64,000 nucleotides of DNA from CBDFKY01 sp965248995 (GTDB taxonomy: Bacteria > Pseudomonadota > Alphaproteobacteria > Rickettsiales > UBA998): NCBI GenBank assembly GCA_965248995.1, contig CBDFKY010000022.1, forward strand, positions 62,001 to 126,000. Direction: 5' to 3'. Below the pieces are notes generated by a model. It was not told the origin of the DNA and ran no database searches. It saw only the letters and a program-made list of their open reading frames with translations. Below are positions 1 through 8,726 of this stretch, piece by piece. Numbering within the stretch: position 1 is the first letter of the stretch; each line of letters opens with the position of its first letter. Position numbers and translations under genes: made by a program.

Positions 1-252
1 GGCCAGACCCGCTCGGCGATTGAAACATTGACCAGACTTACCGGAGGATCCGATGAATGGAACCGGATCGACCCGCAGACCTACACGCATCCTTCCGGTG
101 AGGACCGGGTAAGGGCCTTGAAGGCGTTCGGTGACGAGCTTCCTTCGAATATCGGTCGGATCCATCTCAATGAGCATTGTGAACAGATCGGCTCGCCCGC
201 GTCCACGCCGCTGCCGGTCCGCTCAAAACGCGTAAGCCAGGGCATTCATTGA
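1..252 (+). CDS. C-terminal fragment of an unidentified protein (cut by window edge)
   Basis: The frame is open from base 1 to a TGA at 250-252, giving the last 83 codons of a gene that begins upstream of the window. A TTG at 28 could be read as a start, but the codons before it are open and look coding, so I treat this as a fragment. The tail has a His-Pro followed by an Arg-Val-x-x-Leu pattern. Similar patterns occur near the C-terminus of M48-type zinc metallopeptidases, but the catalytic part would be outside the window, so that is only a guess. It converges on the DUF305 gene with a 7-bp overlap. Confidence 0.5.
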   Translation, partial: GQTRSAIETLTRLTGGSDEWNRIDPQTYTHPSGEDRVRALKAFGDELPSNIGRIHLNEHCEQIGSPASTPLPVRSKRVSQGIH

Positions 253-905
253 GAATGGTGCATTCCCGACATCGCCTCCGCACTCTGTTCGCAGATAATC
301 CGGTGGCGCCGTAACCAGCGCCGCATCACCGCGATTTCACCGCCCTGCGAACGGATGATGCCGCCCGCCAGCTTCAGCATGTCGGGATCGCGCCCCTCGC
401 TCACCTCGATCCTCGCCATGTCGACGGCGCCCTGATGGTGGGGAATCATGCCGCAGACGAAATCCCGGTCCGCATCGCCGGAATAGGTGATGTTCATCGC
501 CCGGTGCATGGCGTGCATTCCTTCCCTGAACGCGGTGACGGCACCCGGTTTTTCCGCCCTTCCGTAAGGCGGTTCGGCGGCACGGCGGTCTATCCAGTTG
601 GCCATCTCGCCGATCTCCCCTTCCTGTGCGACGCGAATCCACGCAGCCATGGAGCGCATCTCCGCATCGTGCCCGTAGCGCAGTTCCACGTCCGCCATAT
701 CCACGGCCCCTTCGTGATGGGGCTTCATGCCTCGGGCGAAATCGCTGTCGACCTGTCCGCTATAGGTGATGTCCATCGCGCTATGCATCCGCAGCATCCC
801 CGCCTGATAGGCCTGCGTGGCTTCGGAACAGACCGCTACCGCCTGACCGGCGATAAGAAAGGTAAGGCAGCATGCCAGTAACGGTTTCAAGTGAAAAATT
901 TTCAT
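246..905 (-). CDS. Secreted protein with two DUF305 domains
   Basis: The 219-residue product has an N-terminal signal peptide (about residues 1-24, ending near AVA). Two copies of the DUF305 signature follow, each with a GMxPHHxGAVDMA motif, at about residues 59-71 and 155-167. DUF305 proteins are mostly periplasmic, and many sit in copper or other metal resistance loci. The paired His and Met residues suggest metal binding, which is inference. I chose the ATG at 905 over a TTG at 920 because GAGGAA sits 7-8 bases upstream. A MerR-type promoter lies about 60 bases upstream, which fits metal-induced expression. No MerR regulator or metal pump is visible in the window. Confidence 0.88.
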   Translation of the reverse strand: MKIFHLKPLLACCLTFLIAGQAVAVCSEATQAYQAGMLRMHSAMDITYSGQVDSDFARGMKPHHEGAVDMADVELRYGHDAEMRSMAAWIRVAQEGEIGEMANWIDRRAAEPPYGRAEKPGAVTAFREGMHAMHRAMNITYSGDADRDFVCGMIPHHQGAVDMARIEVSEGRDPDMLKLAGGIIRSQGGEIAVMRRWLRRHRIICEQSAEAMSGMHHSQ

Positions 906-962
906 GTCGTTGTTCCTCAAAGGGTAAAAGGCAGTTGTTGCGGGAAGGGGGCGCTTTTGAAT

Positions 963-994
963 ATCCTACTTCCCTGAGTACGCTCCAAGGTCAA
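963..994 (-). promoter_or_regulatory. MerR-family-type promoter for the DUF305 gene
   Basis: On the minus strand TTGACC (989-994) and TAGGAT (963-968) are separated by exactly 20 bp. That is the stretched spacing characteristic of promoters twisted open by MerR-family metal sensors (CueR, ZntR, MerR). The spacer contains an imperfect dyad centred on GAGCGTACTC. It lies about 60 bp upstream of the DUF305 start. Which metal and which regulator are not visible. Confidence 0.6.
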
Positions 995-1207
995 GCGATT
1001 TTTGTAACCATGCCGGTATCTTCGTTTCTGCTGGAATGGTTGACGCGAAACCGGTAGCACAAGGCACCATGTTTTCACAAACCACGGCAAATGGGAATGA
1101 TCGCGGATAAACGCACGCTTACGGAAACGGCAAAACTGTACAATACGTCAAAAATGAGGTATTCTTAACGTTGAAATCACCTGTTACGCTGCGCCGGTAC
1201 AAAAAAG

Positions 1208-1486
1208 ATGAACCTCAAAGACGCACCCGAAGCGGTCAAACAGGCCATGACGCAAATGGGAGATTACGGACCGGGATGCAGCACCCGGGCCAGAGATCCC
1301 CATAGCCTGGATCAGGCGATAGCGTTTTTAAAGAACCCGCCTTCCACCGGTGAAATGTTCGAAATATACGGCCATGGAGGCATGAACCGCTATTATGTCA
1401 GGCCGGACGGCAACGTATTGTTTAGCACATATCACGGAACCGTTAAAACGGAACAGGCCAGAATCCTGGGGTTCGATATCCGCTGA
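1208..1486 (+). CDS. Small hypothetical protein, 92 residues
   Basis: An ATG-started frame encodes a 92-residue soluble protein that I do not recognise. It has no signal peptide or membrane segment. The middle is rich in Gly and Tyr, and its codon usage matches the neighbouring genes. It ends 5 bp before the convergent uvrB stop codon, so it fills the space neatly. No clear Shine-Dalgarno sequence precedes the start, and this lowers my confidence that it is expressed. Confidence 0.5.
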   Translation: MNLKDAPEAVKQAMTQMGDYGPGCSTRARDPHSLDQAIAFLKNPPSTGEMFEIYGHGGMNRYYVRPDGNVLFSTYHGTVKTEQARILGFDIR

Positions 1487-1491
1487 AATCC

Positions 1492-3513
1492 CTACGGTTT
1501 GGCCCTCAGCAGCCGGTCCAGCTCGTCACGGTATTTCGCGGCCAGCTCGAATTCCAGGTTGGAAGCGGCTTCCAGCATGGCGGCACGGATCTGTACCATG
1601 CGGGTTTCCTTGTCGGCGTGTTTGTCGGGGACGGTCGACCTGGACCCCGCTCCGCCTTTGCCTTTCTTGCCGGAGGAAGGCAGCGTCACCTGCTGTTCTT
1701 CCGCTTCTTTCCCCGTATCGATCGCGTCCGCGATACTGCGCTTGGTCGAACGCGGCGTGATGCCGTTCGCTTCGTTATGGGCCATTTGTATGGCGCGGCG
1801 GCGGGCCGTTTCATCCAGTGCGATGCGCATCGAGTTGGTGATCTTGTCGGCGTAGAGAATCACCCGCCCGTCGACGTTGCGCGCCGCCCGCCCGATGGTC
1901 TGGATCAGCGAGGTGGCGGAACGCAGGAATCCTTCCTTGTCGGCATCCAGAATGGCCATCAGCCCGCATTCGGGAATGTCCAGCCCTTCGCGCAGCAAAT
2001 TGACGCCGACCAGCACGTCGAACGCGCCGAGGCGGAGGTCGCGGATAATGTCGATCCGCTCCAGCGTGTCGACGTCCGAATGCAGATAGCGCACGCGAAT
2101 ATCATGCTCGTCGAGATATTCGGTCAGCTGTTCCGCCATTTTCTTGGTCAGCGTGGTGACCAGCACGCGGTAGCCTTTGGCGATCGTCTCGCGGATTTCC
2201 CCGAACAGGTCCTCCACCTGCGTCGCCACCGGCTTGATGATCGGCTCCGGATCGATCAGCCCGGTCGGGCGGATGATCTGTTCCACGAACACGCCGCCGG
2301 TCATCTGCATTTCCAGTTCCGAAGGTGTGGCGGAGACATGCACGGTTTCCGGGCGGCGCTCGTCCCATTCCTCGTATTTCATCGGGCGGTTATCCATCGC
2401 CGAGGGCAGGCGGAACCCGTATTCCACCAGGATGGTTTTCCGTGCCCGATCCCCGTTGTACATGCCGCGGATCTGCGGCAGGGTGGCATGGCTTTCATCC
2501 ACGAACAGCAGCGCGTTTTTCGGCAGGTATTGAAAGAGGGTCGGCGGCGGCTCGCCCGGCGCGTTGCCGGACAGATAGCGGGAGTAATTCTCGATGCCCT
2601 TACAGGTGCCGGTCTCGGTCAGCATCTCCAGGTCGAACGTGGTGCGCTGGTCCAGCCGCTGCGCTTCCAGTAGCTTTCCTTCCTCGTGCAGGCGCTCCAG
2701 CCGGTCTTTCAATTCCACTTTGATCTGCCTGATGGCTTTGTCGATGGTCGGACGCGGCGTAACGTAGTGGCTGTTGGCATAGATCGTAGCCCGTTCCATT
2801 TTACCCTGCATTTCCCCGGTCAGCGGGTCAAACGCGTGGATGCCGTCGATCTCGTCTCCGAAGAACGAAACCCGCCACGCCTGATCCTCCAGGTGTGAAG
2901 GAAACACGTCGAGACTGTCGCCGCGCACCCGGAACGTGCCGCGCTTGAAGCCGATATCGTTGCGGCTATACTGAATCTCTATCAGCCGACGCAGGAAATC
3001 GTCCTGCCTTACCTTATCGCCCACCGCCAGCTGCAAGATCATTTCGCTGTAGGTCGCGACCGATCCGATACCGTAAATGCAGGAGACGGAGGAAATCACC
3101 ACCACGTCCGGGCGTTCCAGCAGCGAGCGGGTGGCGGAGTGGCGCATCCGGTCGATCTGTTCGTTGATGGATGCGTCCTTCTCGATATAGGTATCCGAGC
3201 GGGGCACGTACGCTTCCGGCTGGTAGTAATCGTAATAGGAGACGAAATATTCCACCGCGTTATGGGGAAAAAACGACTTCATCTCATGATACAGCTGCCC
3301 GGCCAGCGTCTTGTTATGCGCCATGATCATGGCGGGGCGACCGGTGCGGGCGATGATGTTGGCCATCGTGAAGGTTTTGCCCGAACCCGTGACGCCCAGC
3401 AGCACTTGATCTTTCGCATGTTCGTTCAGCCCGGCGATCAGCGCGTCGATCGCCTGCGGCTGGTCCCCCGATGGGGTGTAGTCTGAGGTGAGCTGGAAGC
3501 GGTTTGAGGCCAT
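1492..3513 (-). CDS. uvrB: UvrABC system protein B (excinuclease subunit)
   Basis: The 673-residue product is full length for UvrB, the damage-verifying helicase-like subunit of nucleotide excision repair. It receives damaged DNA from UvrA and recruits UvrC. Visible elements are the Walker A motif GVTGSGKT (40-47), the Tyr-rich beta-hairpin region that is threaded between the strands (about 91-104), a DESH Walker B box near 340, helicase motifs in the C-terminal half and the UVR domain in the last 35 residues. The start is an ATG at 3513 with no strong ribosome binding site. I looked for an alphaproteobacterial LexA box (GTTC-N7-GTTC) upstream and saw none. Confidence 0.98.
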   Translation of the reverse strand: MASNRFQLTSDYTPSGDQPQAIDALIAGLNEHAKDQVLLGVTGSGKTFTMANIIARTGRPAMIMAHNKTLAGQLYHEMKSFFPHNAVEYFVSYYDYYQPEAYVPRSDTYIEKDASINEQIDRMRHSATRSLLERPDVVVISSVSCIYGIGSVATYSEMILQLAVGDKVRQDDFLRRLIEIQYSRNDIGFKRGTFRVRGDSLDVFPSHLEDQAWRVSFFGDEIDGIHAFDPLTGEMQGKMERATIYANSHYVTPRPTIDKAIRQIKVELKDRLERLHEEGKLLEAQRLDQRTTFDLEMLTETGTCKGIENYSRYLSGNAPGEPPPTLFQYLPKNALLFVDESHATLPQIRGMYNGDRARKTILVEYGFRLPSAMDNRPMKYEEWDERRPETVHVSATPSELEMQMTGGVFVEQIIRPTGLIDPEPIIKPVATQVEDLFGEIRETIAKGYRVLVTTLTKKMAEQLTEYLDEHDIRVRYLHSDVDTLERIDIIRDLRLGAFDVLVGVNLLREGLDIPECGLMAILDADKEGFLRSATSLIQTIGRAARNVDGRVILYADKITNSMRIALDETARRRAIQMAHNEANGITPRSTKRSIADAIDTGKEAEEQQVTLPSSGKKGKGGAGSRSTVPDKHADKETRMVQIRAAMLEAASNLEFELAAKYRDELDRLLRAKP

Positions 3514-3563
3514 GGTTGAGTTAGATATAGGAAGCGACGCAGATAATACAATAGCGGAGGATG

Positions 3564-3629
3564 GTCATCCTGAGCGTGAGCGTTGGATCTCGTCAAGCTC
3601 TATAAGATTCTTCGCAGCGCTCGGAATAA
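3564..3629. repeat. Imperfect palindromic intergenic repeat, copy 1
   Basis: This element between pstS and uvrB begins GTCATCCTGAGCG and ends with an approximate inverted copy (CTCGGAATAAC), with GGATCT and AGATTCTTCG inside. Two relatives lie at 13764-13834 and 53870-53936. All three are intergenic, near gene ends, which fits a REP-like family. A role in transcript ends is possible but not shown. Confidence 0.55.
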
Positions 3630-3635
3630 CAGGTG

Positions 3636-4643
3636 CTACAACGCCCGCACTTTCGCCCGCACGACGGCACGTTCCTTTTCCGGCAGAGCGATCAGCCCTT
3701 TGTCCGCCAGATATCCTTCATCCGAAAACGCTTCTTCAGAGGTCAGCTCCTCCAGAAATCCCTTCAGCCCCTTGACCGTGGCGAGATGCGCTTTCTTGAC
3801 ATACACGTACAGTCCGCGCGCCACGGGGTATTTACCGCTGGCGATGTTTTCATAAGTAGGTGCCACGCCCTCGATCGTATGGCCGAGGATCTTGTCGGGG
3901 TTCTGGTCCAGATAGCTGTAGCCGAAAATGCCGAGCGCCCGTTCATTGAGGGAAAGTTTCTGCACGATCAGGTTATCGTTCTCCCCCGCCTCGATATATT
4001 TGCCGTCTTCACGGAGCGCGTGGCAGGCGAGCTTGCGGGTTTTTTCATCCTTATAGGCGGTGCGAAACTCCGGCGTCAGCATGCAGGCAGGTTCCATGAC
4101 CAGTTCGACGAACGCGTCGCGGGTGCCTGAGGTGGTGGAAGGACCATAGACCTCGATCGGCTGACTGGGCAGGGCAGGGTCGATTTCCTTCCATTTCCTG
4201 AACGGATTCGCAACCAGTTTTCCTTTGAGAGGCACTTCCTTGGCAAGCGCCAGGAAGACCTGCCTGCGGGTCAGGGGAAACGCGTCGCTGTTGGCGTTGC
4301 CGGCAAGCACGATGCCATCCTTGCCGATTTCGATTTCAACGCTGTCATCCACCTTGTTTTTGGCGCACAGCGCTTTTTCGGAATCGGTAATAAGGCGCGA
4401 GGCATCGGAAATATCCGGGGTATCTTCCCCCGTTCCCTTGCAGAATTCCGCGAATCCCGCTCCGGTGCCGATGGATTCCACGATCGGCGCGCTTTTGCCG
4501 CTTTTATCGCCGTAATGCTCCGCCGCCGCGGCGACGAACGGGAACACGGTGGAGGAACCGACCGCCCGGATTTGCTCTCTCGCCTCCGCGCCGGCCATCA
4601 AGGCGGTCATCAACAGAGCGGTGCAACAGAGTAGTCTGGTCAT
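3636..4643 (-). CDS. pstS: Phosphate ABC transporter substrate-binding protein PstS
   Basis: The 335-residue product has a cleavable signal peptide (about 1-21) followed by the PstS phosphate-binding signature: GSSTVFPF near the N-terminus, a GTGAGF segment, and a TSGTRD-type segment near residue 165. It binds phosphate in the periplasm for the PstCAB importer. Those partner genes and phoU are not in the window, so this copy stands apart from a pst operon. I saw no clear Pho box upstream. It lies downstream of no obvious operon partner, on the same strand as uvrB. Confidence 0.9.
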   Translation of the reverse strand: MTRLLCCTALLMTALMAGAEAREQIRAVGSSTVFPFVAAAAEHYGDKSGKSAPIVESIGTGAGFAEFCKGTGEDTPDISDASRLITDSEKALCAKNKVDDSVEIEIGKDGIVLAGNANSDAFPLTRRQVFLALAKEVPLKGKLVANPFRKWKEIDPALPSQPIEVYGPSTTSGTRDAFVELVMEPACMLTPEFRTAYKDEKTRKLACHALREDGKYIEAGENDNLIVQKLSLNERALGIFGYSYLDQNPDKILGHTIEGVAPTYENIASGKYPVARGLYVYVKKAHLATVKGLKGFLEELTSEEAFSDEGYLADKGLIALPEKERAVVRAKVRAL

Positions 4644-4754
4644 TTGGAAATCCCATCAGGTATGAGGCGGCTCATAACATATCTTCACGGAATGGGCAAG
4701 GGGTGGAGATGCGTAAAGCGCAACGCTGCCATGCGGTTTTCGCATGGATGGCGG

Positions 4755-5105
4755 CTATTCTTCCCACATGGGTTTTTGCATCAGGGCCGGTTTTTTCTCC
4801 GCCTCGATTTTCGGCGCCTGCATCATGCCGTACGTCACGGCCATTTCGGCCCGCAGTTCCGGAGGAGGATACCCGTTCCCCGCCGCCAGCACTTCGCCGT
4901 AATCGCTCGGCATGAACTGTTCCTTGCGGAGGATCGCTTCTTTCATATTACGGAGGTTGTTGATGCTCAGGCGGAGATAGCAGTAAATACGCTCGTTGAA
5001 CGCGTTTTTCCCCTGCATCAGCATAATGATGTCTTCGCGCGCGAGGAGCTCTTCATCCTCACTCGTGCCGTTGGCGCTGATCTCTTTCTGGTTCCACTCG
5101 TTCAA
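4755..5105 (-). CDS. Conserved-looking hypothetical protein, 116 residues
   Basis: The frame encodes a 116-residue, mostly helical, acidic cytoplasmic protein of unknown function. It has no signal peptide or membrane segment. The only early start codon is TTG at 5105, preceded by a weak purine-rich stretch, and the next Met is near residue 29. The codon pattern resembles neighbouring genes, and the region is otherwise non-coding. It lies on the same strand as pstS, about 110 bp upstream of it. Confidence 0.6.
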   Translation of the reverse strand: MNEWNQKEISANGTSEDEELLAREDIIMLMQGKNAFNERIYCYLRLSINNLRNMKEAILRKEQFMPSDYGEVLAAGNGYPPPELRAEMAVTYGMMQAPKIEAEKKPALMQKPMWEE

Positions 5106-5261
5106 AGCGGTTTTCTCTGTTTCTGGTTGATCTTCTGGCTACTATACCGATTCATGCCACGGAAAACAAAAGAAAAGATTAATTTCGCAGGTTTTTGAAT
5201 GTGATGACGGGGCGGGCGTGTGAAGATTGACCTTGTTGATCAGTCACGGACGAACGGTTTT

Positions 5262-5666
5262 TTATGACAGTGAAAACCCGTTGCCTGTGGATTTTGAAAA
5301 GCTGGGCAGGCGGGAAGCGGCCACGGCGGCGGTGTGCGAACCGATCGCAGGAGAAAGTGGCTCGAACCCGGCTCCCTGCACGCTATCATGCAGTAACTGC
5401 GCCTGACGGCTATCGACAGGAGGAACAAAAGCGACTTCGACGCTGTGGTTCGAATTGAACTGCCGTTCCAGATTTTTCGCTGTTCTGACGATATCCTGAT
5501 CCGCACTGTTTGCGGCCAGCGTCTGATTTTGGGGCACTACGGTAGAAATACCATTAACGGTCATTCCCGGAACATCTACGAACATATCCGCAACAAGGTT
5601 GTGAAAACGCGTTGGGACGCTGATGTCGATAGGTTTGCTTGCGTCAATGATAAGGTTCAGTGTCAT
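5262..5666 (-). CDS. Hypothetical protein, 134 residues
   Basis: The ATG at 5666 is preceded by GGAG at good spacing, so I prefer it to the GTG-type extension reaching 5720. The product has no recognised domain, signal peptide or membrane segment. The N-terminus (TLNLIIDASKPIDISVP) looks like a beta strand-rich start, and the C-terminal third is Ala/Ser-rich and likely flexible. A 146-residue frame on the opposite strand overlaps it but has no ribosome binding site, so I take this strand as the real one. Confidence 0.5.
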   Translation of the reverse strand: MTLNLIIDASKPIDISVPTRFHNLVADMFVDVPGMTVNGISTVVPQNQTLAANSADQDIVRTAKNLERQFNSNHSVEVAFVPPVDSRQAQLLHDSVQGAGFEPLSPAIGSHTAAVAASRLPSFSKSTGNGFSLS

Positions 5667-5945
5667 GTGGTGCTCCGTTACTACATTTTTACTATAGCAA
5701 GGTCCGATCATAACTCTCAACTAACAAACGACAGGTGCAACGGAATATTCACCGATCTGTCACAGAACCGTCATAAAGCAGATGGGTTGAGCATTAATAG
5801 CGTACTAATAGAGACAAATACAGATCACATTTATACTGTATTTTATTTTGTACCGGCCTCTTTTTGTGATATCCAAGACACATAAAAAAGCGATGGGGAA
5901 TGAAAACAGTGGAAAACGCCCGGTAATCCGCTTATAGCGTTGCGC

Positions 5946-7337
5946 ATGACAGTCACCGTCCGTTTTGCGCCTTCCCCCACCGGTTTCCTGCATATCGGCG
6001 GCGCGCGCACGGCCCTTTTCAATTATCTGTTCGCCCGTCGCCACGGCGGCCGTTTCCTGCTGCGCGTGGAAGACACGGACAAAGCCCGTTCCACCGAGGC
6101 CGCTACCCGGGCTATCTATGACGGGCTGGAATGGCTCGGCCTGAGGCCGGATGCGCCGCCGGTCCTGCAATCTTCCCGGGAAGGGCGTCACCGCGAGGTG
6201 GTGAATGAACTGCTTGTCTCCGGGAATGCATACCATTGTTATATGACGGCCAGCGAACTGGCCGAGGCGCGGGAAGCGGCAGAAAAAAAAGGCGAACTAT
6301 ACCGCTACGACGGCCGCTGGCGGGACGCCTCGCCTGCCGATGCCCCGGCGGGCGTCACTCCCTCCGTACGGCTGAAGGCACCGAAGGAAGGAAACATGGT
6401 TCTCAATGACGCCGTGCAGGGTGAAGTAACCGTGGCCTGCGCTGACCTCGACGACATGGTGCTGCTTCGCTCGGACGGTACGCCGACGTATCTGCTCGCC
6501 GTGGTGGTGGACGACCATGACATGGACATCACCCATATTATTCGCGGTGACGACCATTTCACCAACAGCTTCCGTCAGGCCTTGATTTACCGGGCGCTCG
6601 GCTGGCAGATGCCGGAAACAGCGCATATTCCATTGATTCACGGGGCGGACGGGGCGAAACTCTCCAAGCGGCATGGGGCGCTCGGCGTCGATGCCTACCG
6701 CGAGATGGGCTACCTGCCCGAAGCGATACGTAATTACCTGCTGAAACTCGGCTGGTCGCACGGCGATGACGAGATCATTTCCGACGCGCAGGCCGCCGCC
6801 TGGTTCGATCTGGAAGGGCTCGGCAGATCGCCGAGCCGGTTCGACATGGACAAACTGGGGCATGTCAACGCGCATTATCTCCGGGCGGCGGAGAGTCACC
6901 GCATGGAATCACTCAGCCTGCCGTTCGTGGAAGCGATGCTGGAGCGGCTTTTAAGTGAGGATGAGCGGGCGACGTATCATGCGGCCCTACCCGAATTGCA
7001 GGCGAGAGCGGTGACGCTGGCGGAATTGGCGCAGTCCGCACGGTTCTTTTTTGATCGTCCGACGACGTACACCGATCAGGCAGCAAAAATGCTTATCGAA
7101 GCCAAAGACTGGTTACCTGAACTGGCAGCCGCGCTGGAAGGAGTCACGCCGTTTGACGCGGAGCATATCGAAGCGGCATGCAAGGCATTTGGTGAGGGCA
7201 GGGGGCTGAAGCTCGGTAAAGTGATGAACCCGCTAAGGGCTGCGGTGACGGGATCGCACGCCTCACCCAGCATGTTCCATGTGTTGCCGTTGTTAGGGAA
7301 AGCGGAAGTGCTGAAGCGGTTGGGTGAAGTGGTTTGA
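5946..7337 (+). CDS. gltX: Glutamate-tRNA ligase
   Basis: The 463-residue product is a class I aminoacyl-tRNA synthetase that charges tRNA-Glu. The HIGH-like signature lies in FAPSPTGFLHIGG (residues 7-19) and the KMSKS-like signature is KLSKRHG (about 240). The C-terminal anticodon-binding part is present. A TTG two codons upstream (5940) is possible, but the ATG at 5946 fits family starts better. Because gatB is also in the window, the organism probably forms Gln-tRNA(Gln) or Asn-tRNA(Asn) by amidation. In such organisms one GltX may also mischarge tRNA-Gln, but its specificity cannot be read from the sequence. Confidence 0.97.
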   Translation: MTVTVRFAPSPTGFLHIGGARTALFNYLFARRHGGRFLLRVEDTDKARSTEAATRAIYDGLEWLGLRPDAPPVLQSSREGRHREVVNELLVSGNAYHCYMTASELAEAREAAEKKGELYRYDGRWRDASPADAPAGVTPSVRLKAPKEGNMVLNDAVQGEVTVACADLDDMVLLRSDGTPTYLLAVVVDDHDMDITHIIRGDDHFTNSFRQALIYRALGWQMPETAHIPLIHGADGAKLSKRHGALGVDAYREMGYLPEAIRNYLLKLGWSHGDDEIISDAQAAAWFDLEGLGRSPSRFDMDKLGHVNAHYLRAAESHRMESLSLPFVEAMLERLLSEDERATYHAALPELQARAVTLAELAQSARFFFDRPTTYTDQAAKMLIEAKDWLPELAAALEGVTPFDAEHIEAACKAFGEGRGLKLGKVMNPLRAAVTGSHASPSMFHVLPLLGKAEVLKRLGEVV

Positions 7338-7338
7338 T

Positions 7339-7797
7339 CTACGAACGACCATCTCTACCGCTCCGCTCTTGCGATGGTTCTGGAAGAGTTAACACACCTT
7401 GTTGTGCTGATTCAACTGCATATCCTATACTTTTATTGAAATTTTTAACAAATTCAGGATCAATTAATTCTGCAGTAGCAGCTTTGGTAATGGCATCTTG
7501 GAACCGTGTTTTTGTCAATCTTTCATTTGTTGCGTGCCCATGAACTACGATCGTTCGATCATTAGAAGAAATATGGACGGGATCATTTGCTGGATAATCT
7601 ACAGGATATGTGCTTATTCCATCCTTAATTGCTTTTGCAATCTCTTCAGCCACGGCTTTATGACCTGTTTGAATTTCCATGATTACATGTGAATCTGGAA
7701 AACTAATATCGGGTTTAATGGTAACTTTAAGATTATCTATGCCCTTTCTTCCATTATCTAAAATTGCTTCAGCTCCATCAAATTGAGTGCTAGCCAT
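7339..7797 (-). CDS. AT-rich hypothetical protein, 152 residues
   Basis: The ATG at 7797 follows a good ribosome binding site (GGAGAAG). The 152-residue product has no signal peptide or membrane segment and I recognise no family. It contains VHISSNDRTIVVHGHATNERL near its middle and a charged C-terminus. The gene is clearly more AT-rich than gltX and the rlmB-like gene on either side, which suggests separate acquisition. Its stop codon lies immediately beyond the convergent gltX stop. Confidence 0.65.
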   Translation of the reverse strand: MASTQFDGAEAILDNGRKGIDNLKVTIKPDISFPDSHVIMEIQTGHKAVAEEIAKAIKDGISTYPVDYPANDPVHISSNDRTIVVHGHATNERLTKTRFQDAITKAATAELIDPEFVKNFNKSIGYAVESAQQGVLTLPEPSQERSGRDGRS

Positions 7798-7896
7798 CTT
7801 TCTTCTCCTTCACATCAGAATAAAACTACACTTAATCTACACTAAGTATATGACAAAATGATTAAATCATCCCCTTATCATGTTGGCGATAATTTT

Positions 7897-8616
7897 ATGA
7901 AGAACTCCTCTCATACCTACTGGATGTATGGTCGCCACGCTACCTTAGCTGCGCTTGCCAATCCACACCGCACCGTTAGGCAGGTATTGATTACTCGCAA
8001 CATGCATGAAGAACTGCGCGCAGTGCTTGGCGACATCCGATGCGAAATCACGGATATCAAACGCATCGAAAAGCATCTCTCCCCTGACGCAGTGCATCAG
8101 GGAATCGTCATAGAGGTGTCACCGTTTCCTGCGCGCGAACTGGATGAAGTGATGGCATCAGGCAAAACCTTGCTATTGCTCGATCAGGTGACCGATCCGC
8201 ACAATGTCGGGGCGATTCTGCGTTCCGCCGCTGCCTTTGATGCGGGTGCTGTGATCGTGCATGACCGCAACGCGCCAAAAGAATCAGGCGCTATGGCCAA
8301 AGCCGCCTGCGGGGCGCTGGAACTAGTGCCGCTGATCACCGTCGGCAATATCGCGAGTGCCCTGAAGGAACTGCAGGAAAGCGGTTACTGGTGCGTCGGG
8401 CTGGACGGGGAGGCGAGAGCCCATCTCCACCAGGCGAAACTCACCCCGTCTACCACGGCGCTGGTGCTCGGCGCGGAGGGAGCGGGCATGCGGCGTCTGA
8501 CGGCGGAGCGCTGCGATATGCTGGTCAAACTGCCGATCCACCCGCAGATGGAAAGCCTCAACGTATCGAATGCCGCGGCGATCGCGCTGTACGAATTGTT
8601 CAAGACAATCCTGTAA
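7897..8616 (+). CDS. rlmB: RlmB/TrmH-family RNA 2'-O-methyltransferase
   Basis: The product (239 residues from the ATG at 7897, or 252 from 7858) is a SPOUT-class methyltransferase. The N-terminal substrate-binding part begins YGRHATLAAL. The catalytic part shows DPHNVGAILRSA (motif 1), VLGAEGAGM (motif 2) and LPIHPQMESLNVSNAAAIALYE (motif 3, knotted SAM site). This is the arrangement of RlmB, which methylates G2251 of 23S rRNA. The exact target is inferred from family resemblance. Neither start has a strong ribosome binding site, and I prefer the inner one because family members start near there. Confidence 0.9.
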   Translation: MKNSSHTYWMYGRHATLAALANPHRTVRQVLITRNMHEELRAVLGDIRCEITDIKRIEKHLSPDAVHQGIVIEVSPFPARELDEVMASGKTLLLLDQVTDPHNVGAILRSAAAFDAGAVIVHDRNAPKESGAMAKAACGALELVPLITVGNIASALKELQESGYWCVGLDGEARAHLHQAKLTPSTTALVLGAEGAGMRRLTAERCDMLVKLPIHPQMESLNVSNAAAIALYELFKTIL

Positions 8617-8726
8617 AAAAGCCCGTGAAGTTTACCCGTAGTTTTTAATGGAAAAATTATGTGGCCTCTTTTAAGAGCAAAATGATATCACGCGTTCATC
8701 AGTCAGAATCATAAAGGAACCCTATC

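Noticed and set aside
1618..2673. 351-residue plus-strand frame
   Set aside because: It is antisense to uvrB, Arg/His/Gln-rich without motifs, and has no ribosome binding site: a GC-bias shadow.
3514..3563. LexA box upstream of uvrB
   Set aside because: No GTTC-N7-GTTC or GAAC-N7-GAAC is present in the spacer.
5445..5885. 146-residue plus-strand frame before gltX
   Set aside because: Overlaps the better-supported minus-strand gene at 5262-5666 and lacks a ribosome binding site.
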